Shown: positions 54,331-62,219 of the stretch, in pieces
How the letters are laid out: the number at the start of each line of letters is the position of its first letter
How positions within the stretch are numbered: the stretch's first letter is position 1
Origin: Rariglobus hedericola
GTDB lineage: Bacteria; Verrucomicrobiota; Verrucomicrobiia; Opitutales; Opitutaceae
Assembly: GCF_007559335.1 (NCBI RefSeq)
Contig: NZ_VMBG01000001.1
Coordinates: 1,674,001 to 1,738,000 of the forward strand
Direction of reading: 5' to 3'
DNA: 64,000 nt
Translations under genes and position numbers: made by a program
Notes under the pieces: model-generated
Seen by the model: only the letters and a program-made list of their open reading frames with translations
Databases searched by the model: none
What the model was told of the DNA's origin: nothing

Positions 54331-56133
54331 ATGCCGCGCAAAGCCAAGTCCGCCGATACCGATTCCCACTCCGAAGCCGTCGAGGCCGCCATTGAACGCA
54401 TCCGCCCCGCGTCGGGCGATGCGTCCGCTCCGGGCGTTGATCTCCCGGCCGGTGGTATTAACGACAAGATCCGCAACCTCATCCGTCTCTCGAAGGAACA
54501 GGGTTACCTGACCTTCGACGACATCAACGAGGCCCTGCCCGACTCCGTGGAAAACCAGGAGGAAATCGATAACGTCCTCTCGATTCTGCAGAATCTTGAA
54601 ATCGAAATTCTCGAGCCCGATCAGGTCGAGGATTACAAGCAGCGCCAGGAAGAAGCCGAGGAAGAAGAGTCGCGCTCCTCGCAGCACGACATCCTCGACG
54701 ACCCGGTTCGCATGTATCTCAAGCAGATGGGCCAGGTCCCCCTGCTCACCCGCGAACAAGAAGTTGAAATCTCCAAGCGTATCGAAAACGCCGAGCTCAA
54801 GGCCCAGACCGCCCTCTTTGAAACCGCGATCATCGGCAAATACATCGCCATCCTCGGTGCAAAGCTCATCAACCGCGAAGAGCGTTTTGACCGCATCGTC
54901 ATCGACAAGAAAATCGAGAGCCGCGACGCCTATTTCAAAGGCCTGCCCAAGCTCGTCGAGCTCACCCAGAAAAACGAAGAGTCCGTCGCCGACTCGTGGG
55001 AAGAATACCTGAAGGCCCGCTCCGAGGCCGACCGCAAAAAGGTCCTCGCCAAGCACACCAAACGCGAAGCCACCCTGCGCGCGAATTTCTCCAAGTTTTA
55101 TTTCAAGCTGAAGGTTTACGAAGAGTGGCTCGAAGCCCTCCAACCCGTCCTCAGCGAAATCGAACAGCTCCACCACCAGCTCGACCGCGCCAAGCACCCG
55201 AAGACCAAGAAGGATGCCGCCATCGACACGAAGGCGATCCAGGCCCGCATCAAACAGATCGAGGCCGAACAGCGTATCGCGCCGGCCGACCTGCAGCGCG
55301 TCGTCACCCAGACCAACGTCCACGTCCGCGAAGCCCACAAGGCCAAGACCGAGATGGTCGAGGCCAACCTTCGTCTCGTGATCTCCATCGCGAAGAAATA
55401 CACGAACCGCGGCCTCTCGTTCCTCGACCTCATTCAAGAGGGCAACATGGGCCTCATGAAGGCCGTCGAGAAATTCGAATATCGCCGCGGCTACAAGTTC
55501 TCCACTTACGCCACGTGGTGGATCCGCCAGGCCATCACGCGCTCGATCGCCGACCAGGCCCGCACCATCCGTATTCCGGTGCACATGATCGAGACCTTGA
55601 ACAAGGTCATGCAGGTCCAGAAGCAGCTCCTCCAGGAATTCGGCCACGAGCCAACGCCCGAGGAAGTCGCCGACGAAATGAACCTGCCAGTCGAGCGCGT
55701 GCAGCAGATCATGAAGATGGCGCAGCAGCCCATCTCCCTGCAGTCGCCCGTGGGCGATGGCGACGACACGTCCTTCGGTGACTTCATCGAGGACAAATCC
55801 GCCGAGAATCCCTACGACATGACCGCCTACTCGCTCCTTCGCGAGAAGATCATCGACGTGCTCGATTCCCTCACTGATCGCGAACGTCGCGTGCTCTCGC
55901 TGCGCTTCGGTCTGGTGGACGGTTACAGCCGCACGCTCGAGGAAGTCGGCAAGCAGTTTAAGGTGACCCGCGAACGTATCCGTCAGATTGAGGCCAAGGC
56001 GCTCCGCAAGATGCGTCACCCGACGCGCATTCGCCAGCTGCACGGCTTCTTCGACGCCGAGCAGATCGACAACGCGCAGAACCTGCTCAAGCAGGTTCAG
56101 GCCAACAAGCCGGTCATCCCGCAGCACCCCTGA
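54331..56133 (+). CDS. rpoD: RNA polymerase sigma-70 factor
   Basis: A 600-residue primary sigma factor. Region 1.1 occupies about residues 43-90 ([22 protein letters not shown]), and region 1.2 has [21 protein letters not shown]. Regions 2.1-2.4 run about 342-420 ([37 protein letters not shown]), and region 4 about 513-563 ([37 protein letters not shown]). A 190-residue non-conserved region between 1.2 and 2 is somewhat helical. It follows dnaG closely and should be co-transcribed. Confidence 0.97.
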   Translation: MPRKAKSADTDSHSEAVEAAIERIRPASGDASAPGVDLPAGGINDKIRNLIRLSKEQGYLTFDDINEALPDSVENQEEIDNVLSILQNLEIEILEPDQVEDYKQRQEEAEEEESRSSQHDILDDPVRMYLKQMGQVPLLTREQEVEISKRIENAELKAQTALFETAIIGKYIAILGAKLINREERFDRIVIDKKIESRDAYFKGLPKLVELTQKNEESVADSWEEYLKARSEADRKKVLAKHTKREATLRANFSKFYFKLKVYEEWLEALQPVLSEIEQLHHQLDRAKHPKTKKDAAIDTKAIQARIKQIEAEQRIAPADLQRVVTQTNVHVREAHKAKTEMVEANLRLVISIAKKYTNRGLSFLDLIQEGNMGLMKAVEKFEYRRGYKFSTYATWWIRQAITRSIADQARTIRIPVHMIETLNKVMQVQKQLLQEFGHEPTPEEVADEMNLPVERVQQIMKMAQQPISLQSPVGDGDDTSFGDFIEDKSAENPYDMTAYSLLREKIIDVLDSLTDRERRVLSLRFGLVDGYSRTLEEVGKQFKVTRERIRQIEAKALRKMRHPTRIRQLHGFFDAEQIDNAQNLLKQVQANKPVIPQHP

Positions 56134-56139
56134 GTCGCC

Positions 56140-56526
56140 ATGCGACGCGCGCTCACCTTCGCGCTTTGCAGCGTCCTGCTCGGAGGCTGCGCGACCCGTG
56201 GCGGCAAATCAGCCGCCCCGGGTGGTGAGGCCAAAGGTGCGGAGCCCACGAAGGCATCCGTCACCGTTCCAGGCCCTGTCATGGTCGTCGGTCGCGTGAT
56301 CGCGATCGATTCACGCAGCCTCTCGGTGATCGTCGAACTCGCGCCTTATGCCGTGATGCCTGCGAGTTATAACGGCAGTATTTTGATCGCCCGCCGCGAT
56401 GATCTGCAACCGGTTGCCCGTCTCCAAGCTTCGGCCTATATCCGCGGGCGCACGCTTGGAACCCGTCTGTTGGCCGGTAATCCGCAAGTCGGTGACGAAG
56501 TGGTCTTCGCTCCCGTTGCTCCCTGA
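56140..56526 (+). CDS. Putative lipoprotein, unknown function
   Basis: A 128-residue protein with the signal MRRALTFALCSVLLGGC, where LLGGC is a good lipobox (Cys17). The mature part is Pro/Ala-rich at first, then has beta-like segments (VMVVGRVIAIDSRSLSVIVEL; LARLQASAYIRGRTLGTRLL-type spacing) ending GDEVVFAPVAP. It starts 6 bp after rpoD, so it is probably co-transcribed. I do not recognise a family. Confidence 0.75.
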   Translation: MRRALTFALCSVLLGGCATRGGKSAAPGGEAKGAEPTKASVTVPGPVMVVGRVIAIDSRSLSVIVELAPYAVMPASYNGSILIARRDDLQPVARLQASAYIRGRTLGTRLLAGNPQVGDEVVFAPVAP

Positions 56527-56604
56527 TTGCACCCTGAGTGAGTAGCGCGCAAAAGCGCTTTCCACCTTGCTTCAACGCCCTGTCAGCCTAACCCTGTTGG
56601 CAAT

Positions 56605-56856
56605 ATGAACAGTCTCTCCACCACCGTAGCCGCCGTCTTTGGTTTGGGCGGCATGGAACTCTTTCTCATCCTCGCCGTAGTGATGTTGCTCTTCGGCGCG
56701 AAGAAGCTTCCCGAGCTCGCCAAGGGCCTCGGCAAGTCGATCAAGGAGTTCAAAAAAGCGTCCAACGAAACGGACAACGAAGACGAAGACGGCGAGCCTT
56801 CTGTAAAAAAACCCGTTTCCAAACCGGAGACCACCAAGACACACGGCTCCAACTAA
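56605..56856 (+). CDS. tatA: Sec-independent protein translocase subunit TatA
   Basis: An 83-residue Tat pore subunit. One membrane helix ([27 protein letters not shown]) with the Phe-Gly hinge, then an amphipathic helix ([11 protein letters not shown]) and an acidic tail. Without TatB or TatC neighbours, TatA versus TatE cannot be told apart. It starts 79 bp after the lipoprotein and is followed by a strong terminator. Confidence 0.92.
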   Translation: MNSLSTTVAAVFGLGGMELFLILAVVMLLFGAKKLPELAKGLGKSIKEFKKASNETDNEDEDGEPSVKKPVSKPETTKTHGSN

Positions 56857-56880
56857 GCCGTCTCACCGATCTGACTTCAT

Positions 56881-56911
56881 AAAACGCGCCCTTTATCGGG
56901 CGCGTTTTTTT
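56881..56911 (+). terminator. Rho-independent terminator of tatA
   Basis: An 11-bp stem, AAAACGCGCCC (56881-56891) with GGGCGCGTTTT (56898-56908), and a 6-base loop, followed by T residues to 56911. It should end the dnaG-rpoD-lipoprotein-tatA run. Confidence 0.93.
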
Positions 56912-57008
56912 ATTGGCCACGTGCTGGTTGAGCCGCGAGTGCTTCTAATAAACGCACGATATGCGGTGGTCAACCGACGACGGCCTACATCCCTGCCAGC
57001 GAGTTAAC

Positions 57009-58349
57009 TCAACGCACCTTCGCGAGCAGTTCCTTCGCCGTCAGTCGACCGGTTGAGGCCGGCCTTTCGCTGCCGCCAAACGGAGGGTTCGTGCCCGCAA
57101 TCACCGGCTTTAACAACGGCTGAGGCACCGGCACGGCCGCTGTGGCCACAGTCGTATCCAAGGACGTGGTGGTCGTCAGCGGAGGCGGCAGACCATTGTT
57201 CGAACGACCGGCCATGGCAGCCTCCCGCGTATTGAGGTAAGCCATGCTGACTTCACGACTCGGGCACTCCATGATCACTTGGCGCAAATAAGCGCAAAAC
57301 TCATCGTGATTACCGCGCCACAGACGGCCGGCCAACCACTCCACCACGCCGGTCTTCATCGAACGCACGCGGTATTCGGGATAGATCGCAGTCAGGTCGA
57401 GCAGGAGTTTACGCGTAAGCGGCTCGATATCCGCCTTGCGATCGCGCAACGCCGGCAGTTTCACCACGACGGGAACCACAAACAACATCTCCTCGATAAA
57501 CGGAAGATCGAGATTTCGTCCCTGATCGTCGCACTCGGCCACGGTAAAAACGAAGCGCAAGGGCCGGTCACGATCACGACGGCGTTTGGCCAGACGAAGA
57601 AAATCGAGCAGCTGCGCCTGTTGCGACGCAGGTAGCAACTCAAGGTCCCTGATCAAAAATGTGCGGGGAATCCCGTCATTCAGTCGATCAAGCGACGCAG
57701 CCGTGGCCAAACCCTCGGATGTGATCTCATGATGACCCAGCACGCACAGGTAGCCACTCGGGTCACCGCACATGGACTGGTATTCACGGGCGATAAGCTC
57801 AAATTCAGAGCCAGGCTCCCCTCTCAAAATGATGCCCAGCGATTCCTGACGCGCCTGCCAAAGCTGGCTGACGACCGCTCGCATGGCGGGACTACGGGCA
57901 ACGATGTGCTGGGTGCGCTGGCCCGCGCCAGATTGTGCACCGGCTTGATCCGCGCCTTCATCCGCCGCCTCGGCCGCCGCCTCGATCTGCTGTGAATCGA
58001 TCAGCTTGTGAATGGCCGAAATCGCCTTCTTCGGGTTGATCGGCTGCAACAACACTTCGCTGATACCCAGAGGGAAAAGCGGAATGATTTGTTCAACATC
58101 GTCCTTGTTCGCGATGAGCAGGATGCGGGTATCCGGCGAGAGATACCGGACCGTTTTGATAAAGCCCGCCATGTCCGTATTCGCATCCAGGGTGATCGCG
58201 CACAGATCATAGAAACGCGTCACCAGCACCCGCTGAAACTCATCGCTGTCGTGACACGAGGTGACTTGAGCGTCGCCGTCGGTCAGCAAAAGCGAAAAGA
58301 GACTGCGCAGGCGCGCATCAGGAATACAGAGCAGGGCTTGGGAGCTCAT
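57009..58349 (-). CDS. Degenerate receiver plus AAA+ (NtrC-like) protein without sigma-54 contact
   Basis: A 446-residue protein. Residues 1-115 fold like a receiver (ALLCIPDARLRSLFSLLLTDG; LCAITLDANTDMAGFI with a possible phospho-Asp; LLQPINPKKAI with the conserved Lys). Residues about 150-385 resemble an NtrC AAA+ domain, but the Walker A is replaced by LRGEPGSEFEL and the GAFTGA loop is missing. ATP hydrolysis and sigma-54 activation are therefore unlikely. The C-terminal 70 residues are Pro/Thr-rich, ending LTAKELLAKVR, without a DNA-binding motif. Last gene of the Roadblock operon. Confidence 0.78.
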   Translation of the reverse strand: MSSQALLCIPDARLRSLFSLLLTDGDAQVTSCHDSDEFQRVLVTRFYDLCAITLDANTDMAGFIKTVRYLSPDTRILLIANKDDVEQIIPLFPLGISEVLLQPINPKKAISAIHKLIDSQQIEAAAEAADEGADQAGAQSGAGQRTQHIVARSPAMRAVVSQLWQARQESLGIILRGEPGSEFELIAREYQSMCGDPSGYLCVLGHHEITSEGLATAASLDRLNDGIPRTFLIRDLELLPASQQAQLLDFLRLAKRRRDRDRPLRFVFTVAECDDQGRNLDLPFIEEMLFVVPVVVKLPALRDRKADIEPLTRKLLLDLTAIYPEYRVRSMKTGVVEWLAGRLWRGNHDEFCAYLRQVIMECPSREVSMAYLNTREAAMAGRSNNGLPPPLTTTTSLDTTVATAAVPVPQPLLKPVIAGTNPPFGGSERPASTGRLTAKELLAKVR

Positions 58350-58400
58350 TCAGGCTTTCGAAAAATAAACACGGGGTGCGATGGCACCCCATGCGGAATA

Positions 58401-58946
58401 TCAATAAGCGCGGCCGCGGAACATGCGGACGGTTTTGTGGACCTCGGTTGCAGGCGCGGCAGCAGCAGGTGCAACCGGCTCAGGCGCAATCGCCGCCGGA
58501 GGGAACGGAGGGGCGGAAAACGGCGTGGCGGTGGAACCCGTGGGAACACGGGCCGCGACGGCGACGGGAGCAGCCGCAACCGGAGACTCAGGGCTGAACT
58601 CAGCCAGGGCGGCCGGAGTCAGGTGCTTCAGGGCCATGTTGGTGACCATGCGCGTCGAGGCGAAATTCGCGGTCTCGGCGGCCATGACCAGCAACACGGC
58701 TTGGTCGGTGCGACGGAAGAGAATCCACTTCTCCGAAAAACGGAGCAGGTAGTCGTCACATGGGAGGAAGTTTTCATCCATCGTCTCGTAGAGCGCGGTG
58801 ATGCGGCGCAGGGCGTCGGCAAACACCTCGGGGGAAAGGAAGGAGGGCATCCGGTTCAAGAACACCTGACCGGAAAGGCCGAAGAGGCACACGCCATCCA
58901 CGCCGGGAATATCCAAAACGTTATCAAAAACCTTATTAAGGACCAT
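58401..58946 (-). CDS. Roadblock/LC7-like protein with Pro/Ala tail
   Basis: A 181-residue protein. Residues 1-110 (MVLNKVFDNVLDIPGVDGVC; ALYETMDENFLPCDDYLLRF; ILFRRTDQAVLLVMAAETANFAS) fit a Roadblock/LC7 fold: helix, strand pair, helix, three strands, helix. These proteins bind small GTPases or act as scaffolds, as MglB does. Residues 120-165 are Ala/Pro-rich and flexible. ATG 58946 was chosen because the upstream extension to 59003 has no family-like sequence. It is 13 bp after its small partner and 51 bp before the receiver/AAA+ gene. Confidence 0.72.
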   Translation of the reverse strand: MVLNKVFDNVLDIPGVDGVCLFGLSGQVFLNRMPSFLSPEVFADALRRITALYETMDENFLPCDDYLLRFSEKWILFRRTDQAVLLVMAAETANFASTRMVTNMALKHLTPAALAEFSPESPVAAAPVAVAARVPTGSTATPFSAPPFPPAAIAPEPVAPAAAAPATEVHKTVRMFRGRAY

Positions 58947-58959
58947 GACGGGTAATAAA

Positions 58960-59286
58960 TTAGCTGATGTTGAGAATAACGCGCATCTGGGTGACGATCT
59001 CATTCACGCGGGCGCGGGAGTTTAGAATCACGCCGACCACCTCGTTATTGAGGGGGATGCAAACCACGGTGAGTGACTTGCCTTGGATTTGCGCCTCATG
59101 GAAGTGCTCGAGCCCGAAGGACTCGCCGATGAGCACTGCGATTTGTTGGAAGTAAACGATGACGTTGGCCAGGACATCGACTTCGTTGCCTTCCTGCTCG
59201 ATGACATCACCGGCCTCTGAACAGCGGACATACCCAATAACATTGGGAGCCTGCATGATTTGGTTAATAGCTAGATTGTTTCCCAT
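58960..59286 (-). CDS. Small Roadblock/LC7-like protein
   Basis: A 108-residue protein from ATG 59286 (MGNNLAINQIMQAPNVIGYV). The pattern NVIGYVRCSEAGDVIEQEG, then VIVYFQQIAVLIGESFG, then KSLTVVCIPLNNEVVGVILN, and RVNEIVTQMRVIL is a Roadblock/LC7 domain with a normal length. No GTPase gene is adjacent. It leads a three-gene operon, divergent from mreB. A possible extended -10 (TGGTATATT) lies 22 bp upstream. Confidence 0.72.
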   Translation of the reverse strand: MGNNLAINQIMQAPNVIGYVRCSEAGDVIEQEGNEVDVLANVIVYFQQIAVLIGESFGLEHFHEAQIQGKSLTVVCIPLNNEVVGVILNSRARVNEIVTQMRVILNIS

Positions 59287-59308
59287 AATGAGATGGTGTG
59301 TTCTGGGC

Positions 59309-59317
59309 AATATACCA
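59309..59317 (-). promoter_or_regulatory. Extended -10 element of the Roadblock operon
   Basis: On the minus strand TGGTATATT matches TGn-TATAnT closely, 22 bases before the start codon at 59286. There is no good -35, which is common with an extended -10. Confidence 0.4.
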
Positions 59318-59342
59318 CGTCGCGTGCCAGCTAGGCTCATTC

Positions 59343-59356
59343 AGGCCATTTGGCCT
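59343..59356. promoter_or_regulatory. Palindrome AGGCCA-TT-TGGCCT
   Basis: A perfect 6-2-6 palindrome about 30 bp upstream of the extended -10 of the Roadblock operon, in the place of an operator or activator site. Confidence 0.4.
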
Positions 59357-59383
59357 TGGTTTTGACCTGTTTCTCCTCTCAAA

Positions 59384-59405
59384 ACAAAATCTGTAGTGAT
59401 TTTGT
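59384..59405. promoter_or_regulatory. Inverted repeat ACAAAATC-N6-GATTTTGT
   Basis: A perfect 8-bp inverted repeat with a 6-base spacer, centred about 40 bp beyond the AGGCCA palindrome. AT-rich arms without a T-tract suggest a protein-binding site rather than a terminator. Confidence 0.4.
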
Positions 59406-59754
59406 GGCGACGCACTTTTCTGGTGTTTTCTGCGTCCCCCGATTCGACCTGCAAGTGATGTTATCACCCTAGAATTGGTAAAATTTTCGTAAACGACCCA
59501 CAGCTCAACGCAGTTCCCCCTCACCCGCCGCACCTAATGCCTGCATTTTGCTCAAAAGCGGACATGGGCGTCGTCCTGTGGTTTGAACTTAGGTTAAAAA
59601 CCAGCGCTCAAAAACCCCTTCCGGTGTCACGATCTTCCCTCGAACCCCGTCCATAAACAGATGTCTTTGAGGCAGACCGTTTTCACCTTTGACACTCACA
59701 AGCTTCGCTCGTTTGTAGTCTCAACGGCGCAGGCGTCGTCGTATCCTCACGCAC

Positions 59755-60771
59755 ATGGCATCGAATTTATTTGGCTACTTCTCCAACGACATCGGTATCG
59801 ACCTAGGCACCGCCAACACCCTCGTTTACGTGAAGGACAAGGGCATCATCCTGCGTGAGCCCAGCGTCGTCGCTCTCGATACGGTGACCCGCAAAGTCCG
59901 CGCGGTCGGCGAAGAAGCCAAAAAGATGCTCGGGCGCACCCCCGGCAACATCACCGCCATCCGTCCGATGAAAGACGGCGTCATCGCCGACTTCGACGTC
60001 ACGGAGGAGATGCTGCGCTATTTCATCCGCAAGGTGCACAATAACTCCCTGCGCGTCGCACCCCGCGTCGTCATCGCAATTCCCTCCGGCATCACCGAGG
60101 TCGAAAAACGCGCCGTCAAAGACTCCGCCACCCATGCCGGCGCACGCGACGTCATCACCATTCCCGAGCCCATGGCAGCCGCGATCGGCGTAGGCCTTCC
60201 GATCGACGAACCGGCCGCCAACATGATCGTCGACATCGGCGGCGGCACCACCGAGATCGCCATCATCTCCCTCTCCGGTATTGTATTCTCCAAATCGATA
60301 CGCGTCGCCGGCGACGAGCTCGACAGCTCCATCGTCAACTACATGAAGCGCGCCTACAATCTCCTCATCGGTGAACGCACCGCCGAGGAAATCAAGGTCC
60401 GCATCGGTTCCGCCTATCCGCTCGACGAAGAGCTCACCATGGAGGTCAAGGGCCGCGATTCCGTCGCCGGCCTTCCCAAGACCATCCACATCACCTCCCA
60501 GGAAATCCGCGAGGCGCTCAACGACCCGATCTCGGCCATCGTGGACGCCGTGCGCTCCACGCTCGAGCGCTGCCCGCCCGAACTTTCCGCCGACTTGGTG
60601 GATCGCGGTTTTGTCATGGCCGGCGGCGGTGCCCTTATCCGCGGCATCGACCGTCTCCTCAGCGACAAGACCGGCCTGCCGGTGATCATCGCCGACGACC
60701 CCCTTTCCGCCGTCGCCAATGGCACGGGTGCCGTCTTGAACGACCTCAACTGGGTGCTTCAGAACGTCTGA
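59755..60771 (+). CDS. mreB: Rod shape-determining protein MreB
   Basis: A 338-residue bacterial actin homologue that positions the lateral wall-synthesis machine. Actin-type nucleotide motifs: [13 protein letters not shown] (phosphate 1), [14 protein letters not shown] (phosphate 2) and [16 protein letters not shown] (adenosine). [12 protein letters not shown] is the amphipathic N-terminal tip that binds membrane. ATG 59755. The mreC, mreD and mrdA genes follow, in the classical order. Confidence 0.97.
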   Translation: MASNLFGYFSNDIGIDLGTANTLVYVKDKGIILREPSVVALDTVTRKVRAVGEEAKKMLGRTPGNITAIRPMKDGVIADFDVTEEMLRYFIRKVHNNSLRVAPRVVIAIPSGITEVEKRAVKDSATHAGARDVITIPEPMAAAIGVGLPIDEPAANMIVDIGGGTTEIAIISLSGIVFSKSIRVAGDELDSSIVNYMKRAYNLLIGERTAEEIKVRIGSAYPLDEELTMEVKGRDSVAGLPKTIHITSQEIREALNDPISAIVDAVRSTLERCPPELSADLVDRGFVMAGGGALIRGIDRLLSDKTGLPVIIADDPLSAVANGTGAVLNDLNWVLQNV

Positions 60772-60850
60772 TCACGCCCGGTAGCCAAGAGCACCGGCCC
60801 GCGGCCCTCCATCGAATCACCGCAGGCGCGTCCAGCCTTCCGACTTTCCC

Positions 60851-61687
60851 GTGCTCCCCCCGCGTTTCGACCAAGCCAAACCGTTTCTCACCCTCGGCAT
60901 CGTATTGCTCGCGTGGTTGTTGATACCCACCGCGCTTAAACGTGTCGCCCGCACCAGTTTTTTCGAACTGCAGGCTCCCTTCGAAACAACCGCGTCCTAC
61001 GTCCGTGATTTGCAGGATTTCTGGTCGCTCAAAACCCGCCCGAAAAACGACTTGATCGAGGCAGGCCGCGATCTCGCCCGCCTGAACGCCGCATACGAGG
61101 TGCGCCTCCAGCAAGATTCCGCGCTGCGCAACGAACTCGAACGCCTTGAGCGTATTCTCAAGCTTCCCACGCCGTCCGGCTACCGCGCCGAACCCGCCCG
61201 CGTGGTGAAACGCGAATTTTCCTCGTGGTGGCAGCAACTCGTCATTCGCAAGGGCAGCAACCACGGCATCACCGTCGGTTCGCCGGTGATTTATGCCGGC
61301 GGCGTGGTCGGCCGGGTGCGCGAGGTGTTCACCTATACCTCCGTCGTTGAATTAATCAGCAGCCCAGGCGTGCGCATTGCCGCCACCGCCGAGGGCGACA
61401 TCCGCCCGATCAGCTATCAGGGCGCCGTGAACCCGTCCTACGGCCCCGCCGTCGGCTCCGTCGAATACGTGCCGCTCGATGTTTTCGTCACCGCCTCCAG
61501 CCCGCGCAAACTCGTCACTTCGGGCCTCGGTGGCGTTTTCCCTCCCAATCTCACGGTCGGCTACATCACCCGCGTGGAACCCAGCTCCGACGGACTCTTC
61601 AAATCCGGTGACGTGCGTCTCGATCCCGAGCTCTCCTCGCTCAACGAGGTAACCGTGCTCGTGCCGGAAGTCCTGCCCCCGCGTTGA
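60851..61687 (+). CDS. mreC: Rod shape-determining protein MreC
   Basis: A 278-residue bitopic membrane protein linking MreB to PBP2. One N-terminal helix (LTLGIVLLAWLLIPTAL, about 13-30), a coiled-coil region near 72-101 (LARLNAAYEVRLQQDSALRNELERLERIL), and two beta-barrel domains with GVVGRVREVFTYTSVVELISS and GVFPPNLTVGYI. GTG 60851 is the start (MLPPRFDQAK). It lies 79 bp after mreB and 4 bp before mreD. Confidence 0.93.
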   Translation: MLPPRFDQAKPFLTLGIVLLAWLLIPTALKRVARTSFFELQAPFETTASYVRDLQDFWSLKTRPKNDLIEAGRDLARLNAAYEVRLQQDSALRNELERLERILKLPTPSGYRAEPARVVKREFSSWWQQLVIRKGSNHGITVGSPVIYAGGVVGRVREVFTYTSVVELISSPGVRIAATAEGDIRPISYQGAVNPSYGPAVGSVEYVPLDVFVTASSPRKLVTSGLGGVFPPNLTVGYITRVEPSSDGLFKSGDVRLDPELSSLNEVTVLVPEVLPPR

Positions 61688-61691
61688 TCGC

Positions 61692-62216
61692 ATGAAACGC
61701 CGGGTGCTCATTCTCACCGTCGCCTCGCTGCTGCTCGCACTGCTGCTGGGCCAGCTCAACCATTACCTCGCGGTCTGGCAGATCCATGTCTGGTGCGGCG
61801 GATTGTTCGTGGCGTTCGCCGCTCTCCGGCTTGGCTACCGCACGGGGGCAACCGCCGCTTTCATTGCGGGCTTGATTCTCGATGCCGGTGAACCCGTGGC
61901 CTTCGGCACCCAAGCCTTCCTTTTTCTCGCCGCCCACGCCGTCATTTTCACTGTCCGCGCCCGGGCTCCGCGCGAAGAAACCATCGTCGGCGTCGTGGTC
62001 GCGCTCCTCGCCAACCTCGGACTCTTCCTCGCGTTGAGTTTCGTTCGCATTGATCCGGGACTGCATCCCGCGACCGCGTGGATGCGCGTGTTCGCCGATC
62101 TACTGGTATCCCAAATCGTGATCGCCGTGATCGCGCCGTGGTTCTTCGCCGTGCAAAACCGGCTCCTTGAGGCGACCGGCACCAACCTCCGCGATTTTTC
62201 GCGTCGCGCCCTCTGA
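61692..62216 (+). CDS. mreD: Rod shape-determining protein MreD
   Basis: A 174-residue integral membrane protein with about five helices (for example VLILTVASLLLALLLGQL; LFVAFAALRLGYRTG; FLFLAAHAVIF; VVVALLANLGLFLALSFV). Sequence is poorly conserved in this family, but size, topology and its place between mreC and mrdA identify it. Its stop is 3 bp before the next ATG. Confidence 0.85.
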   Translation: MKRRVLILTVASLLLALLLGQLNHYLAVWQIHVWCGGLFVAFAALRLGYRTGATAAFIAGLILDAGEPVAFGTQAFLFLAAHAVIFTVRARAPREETIVGVVVALLANLGLFLALSFVRIDPGLHPATAWMRVFADLLVSQIVIAVIAPWFFAVQNRLLEATGTNLRDFSRRAL

Positions 62217-62219
62217 GCC

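Larger units (their letters stand above)
59287..59754. other. 468-bp divergent regulatory region between the Roadblock operon and mreB
   Basis: It has no protein gene. It contains, from left to right, an extended -10 for the Roadblock operon, two perfect inverted repeats (listed separately), an AT-rich zone (59470-59500) and a TTGACA box (59689-59694) about 60 bp before mreB. The -10 for that box is not clear. Confidence 0.7.

Noticed and set aside
54307-56127. A 606-codon open frame on the minus strand opposite rpoD
   Set aside because: Same pattern of antisense shadow, rich in Leu, Asp and Gly; rpoD motifs are on the plus strand.
59309-59329. A sigma-54 promoter (TGGCAC on the minus strand at 59324-59329) for the Roadblock operon
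   Set aside because: The -12 element TTGC is missing at the required spacing (GTGGT is found instead). The extended -10 TGGTATATT is the better candidate.
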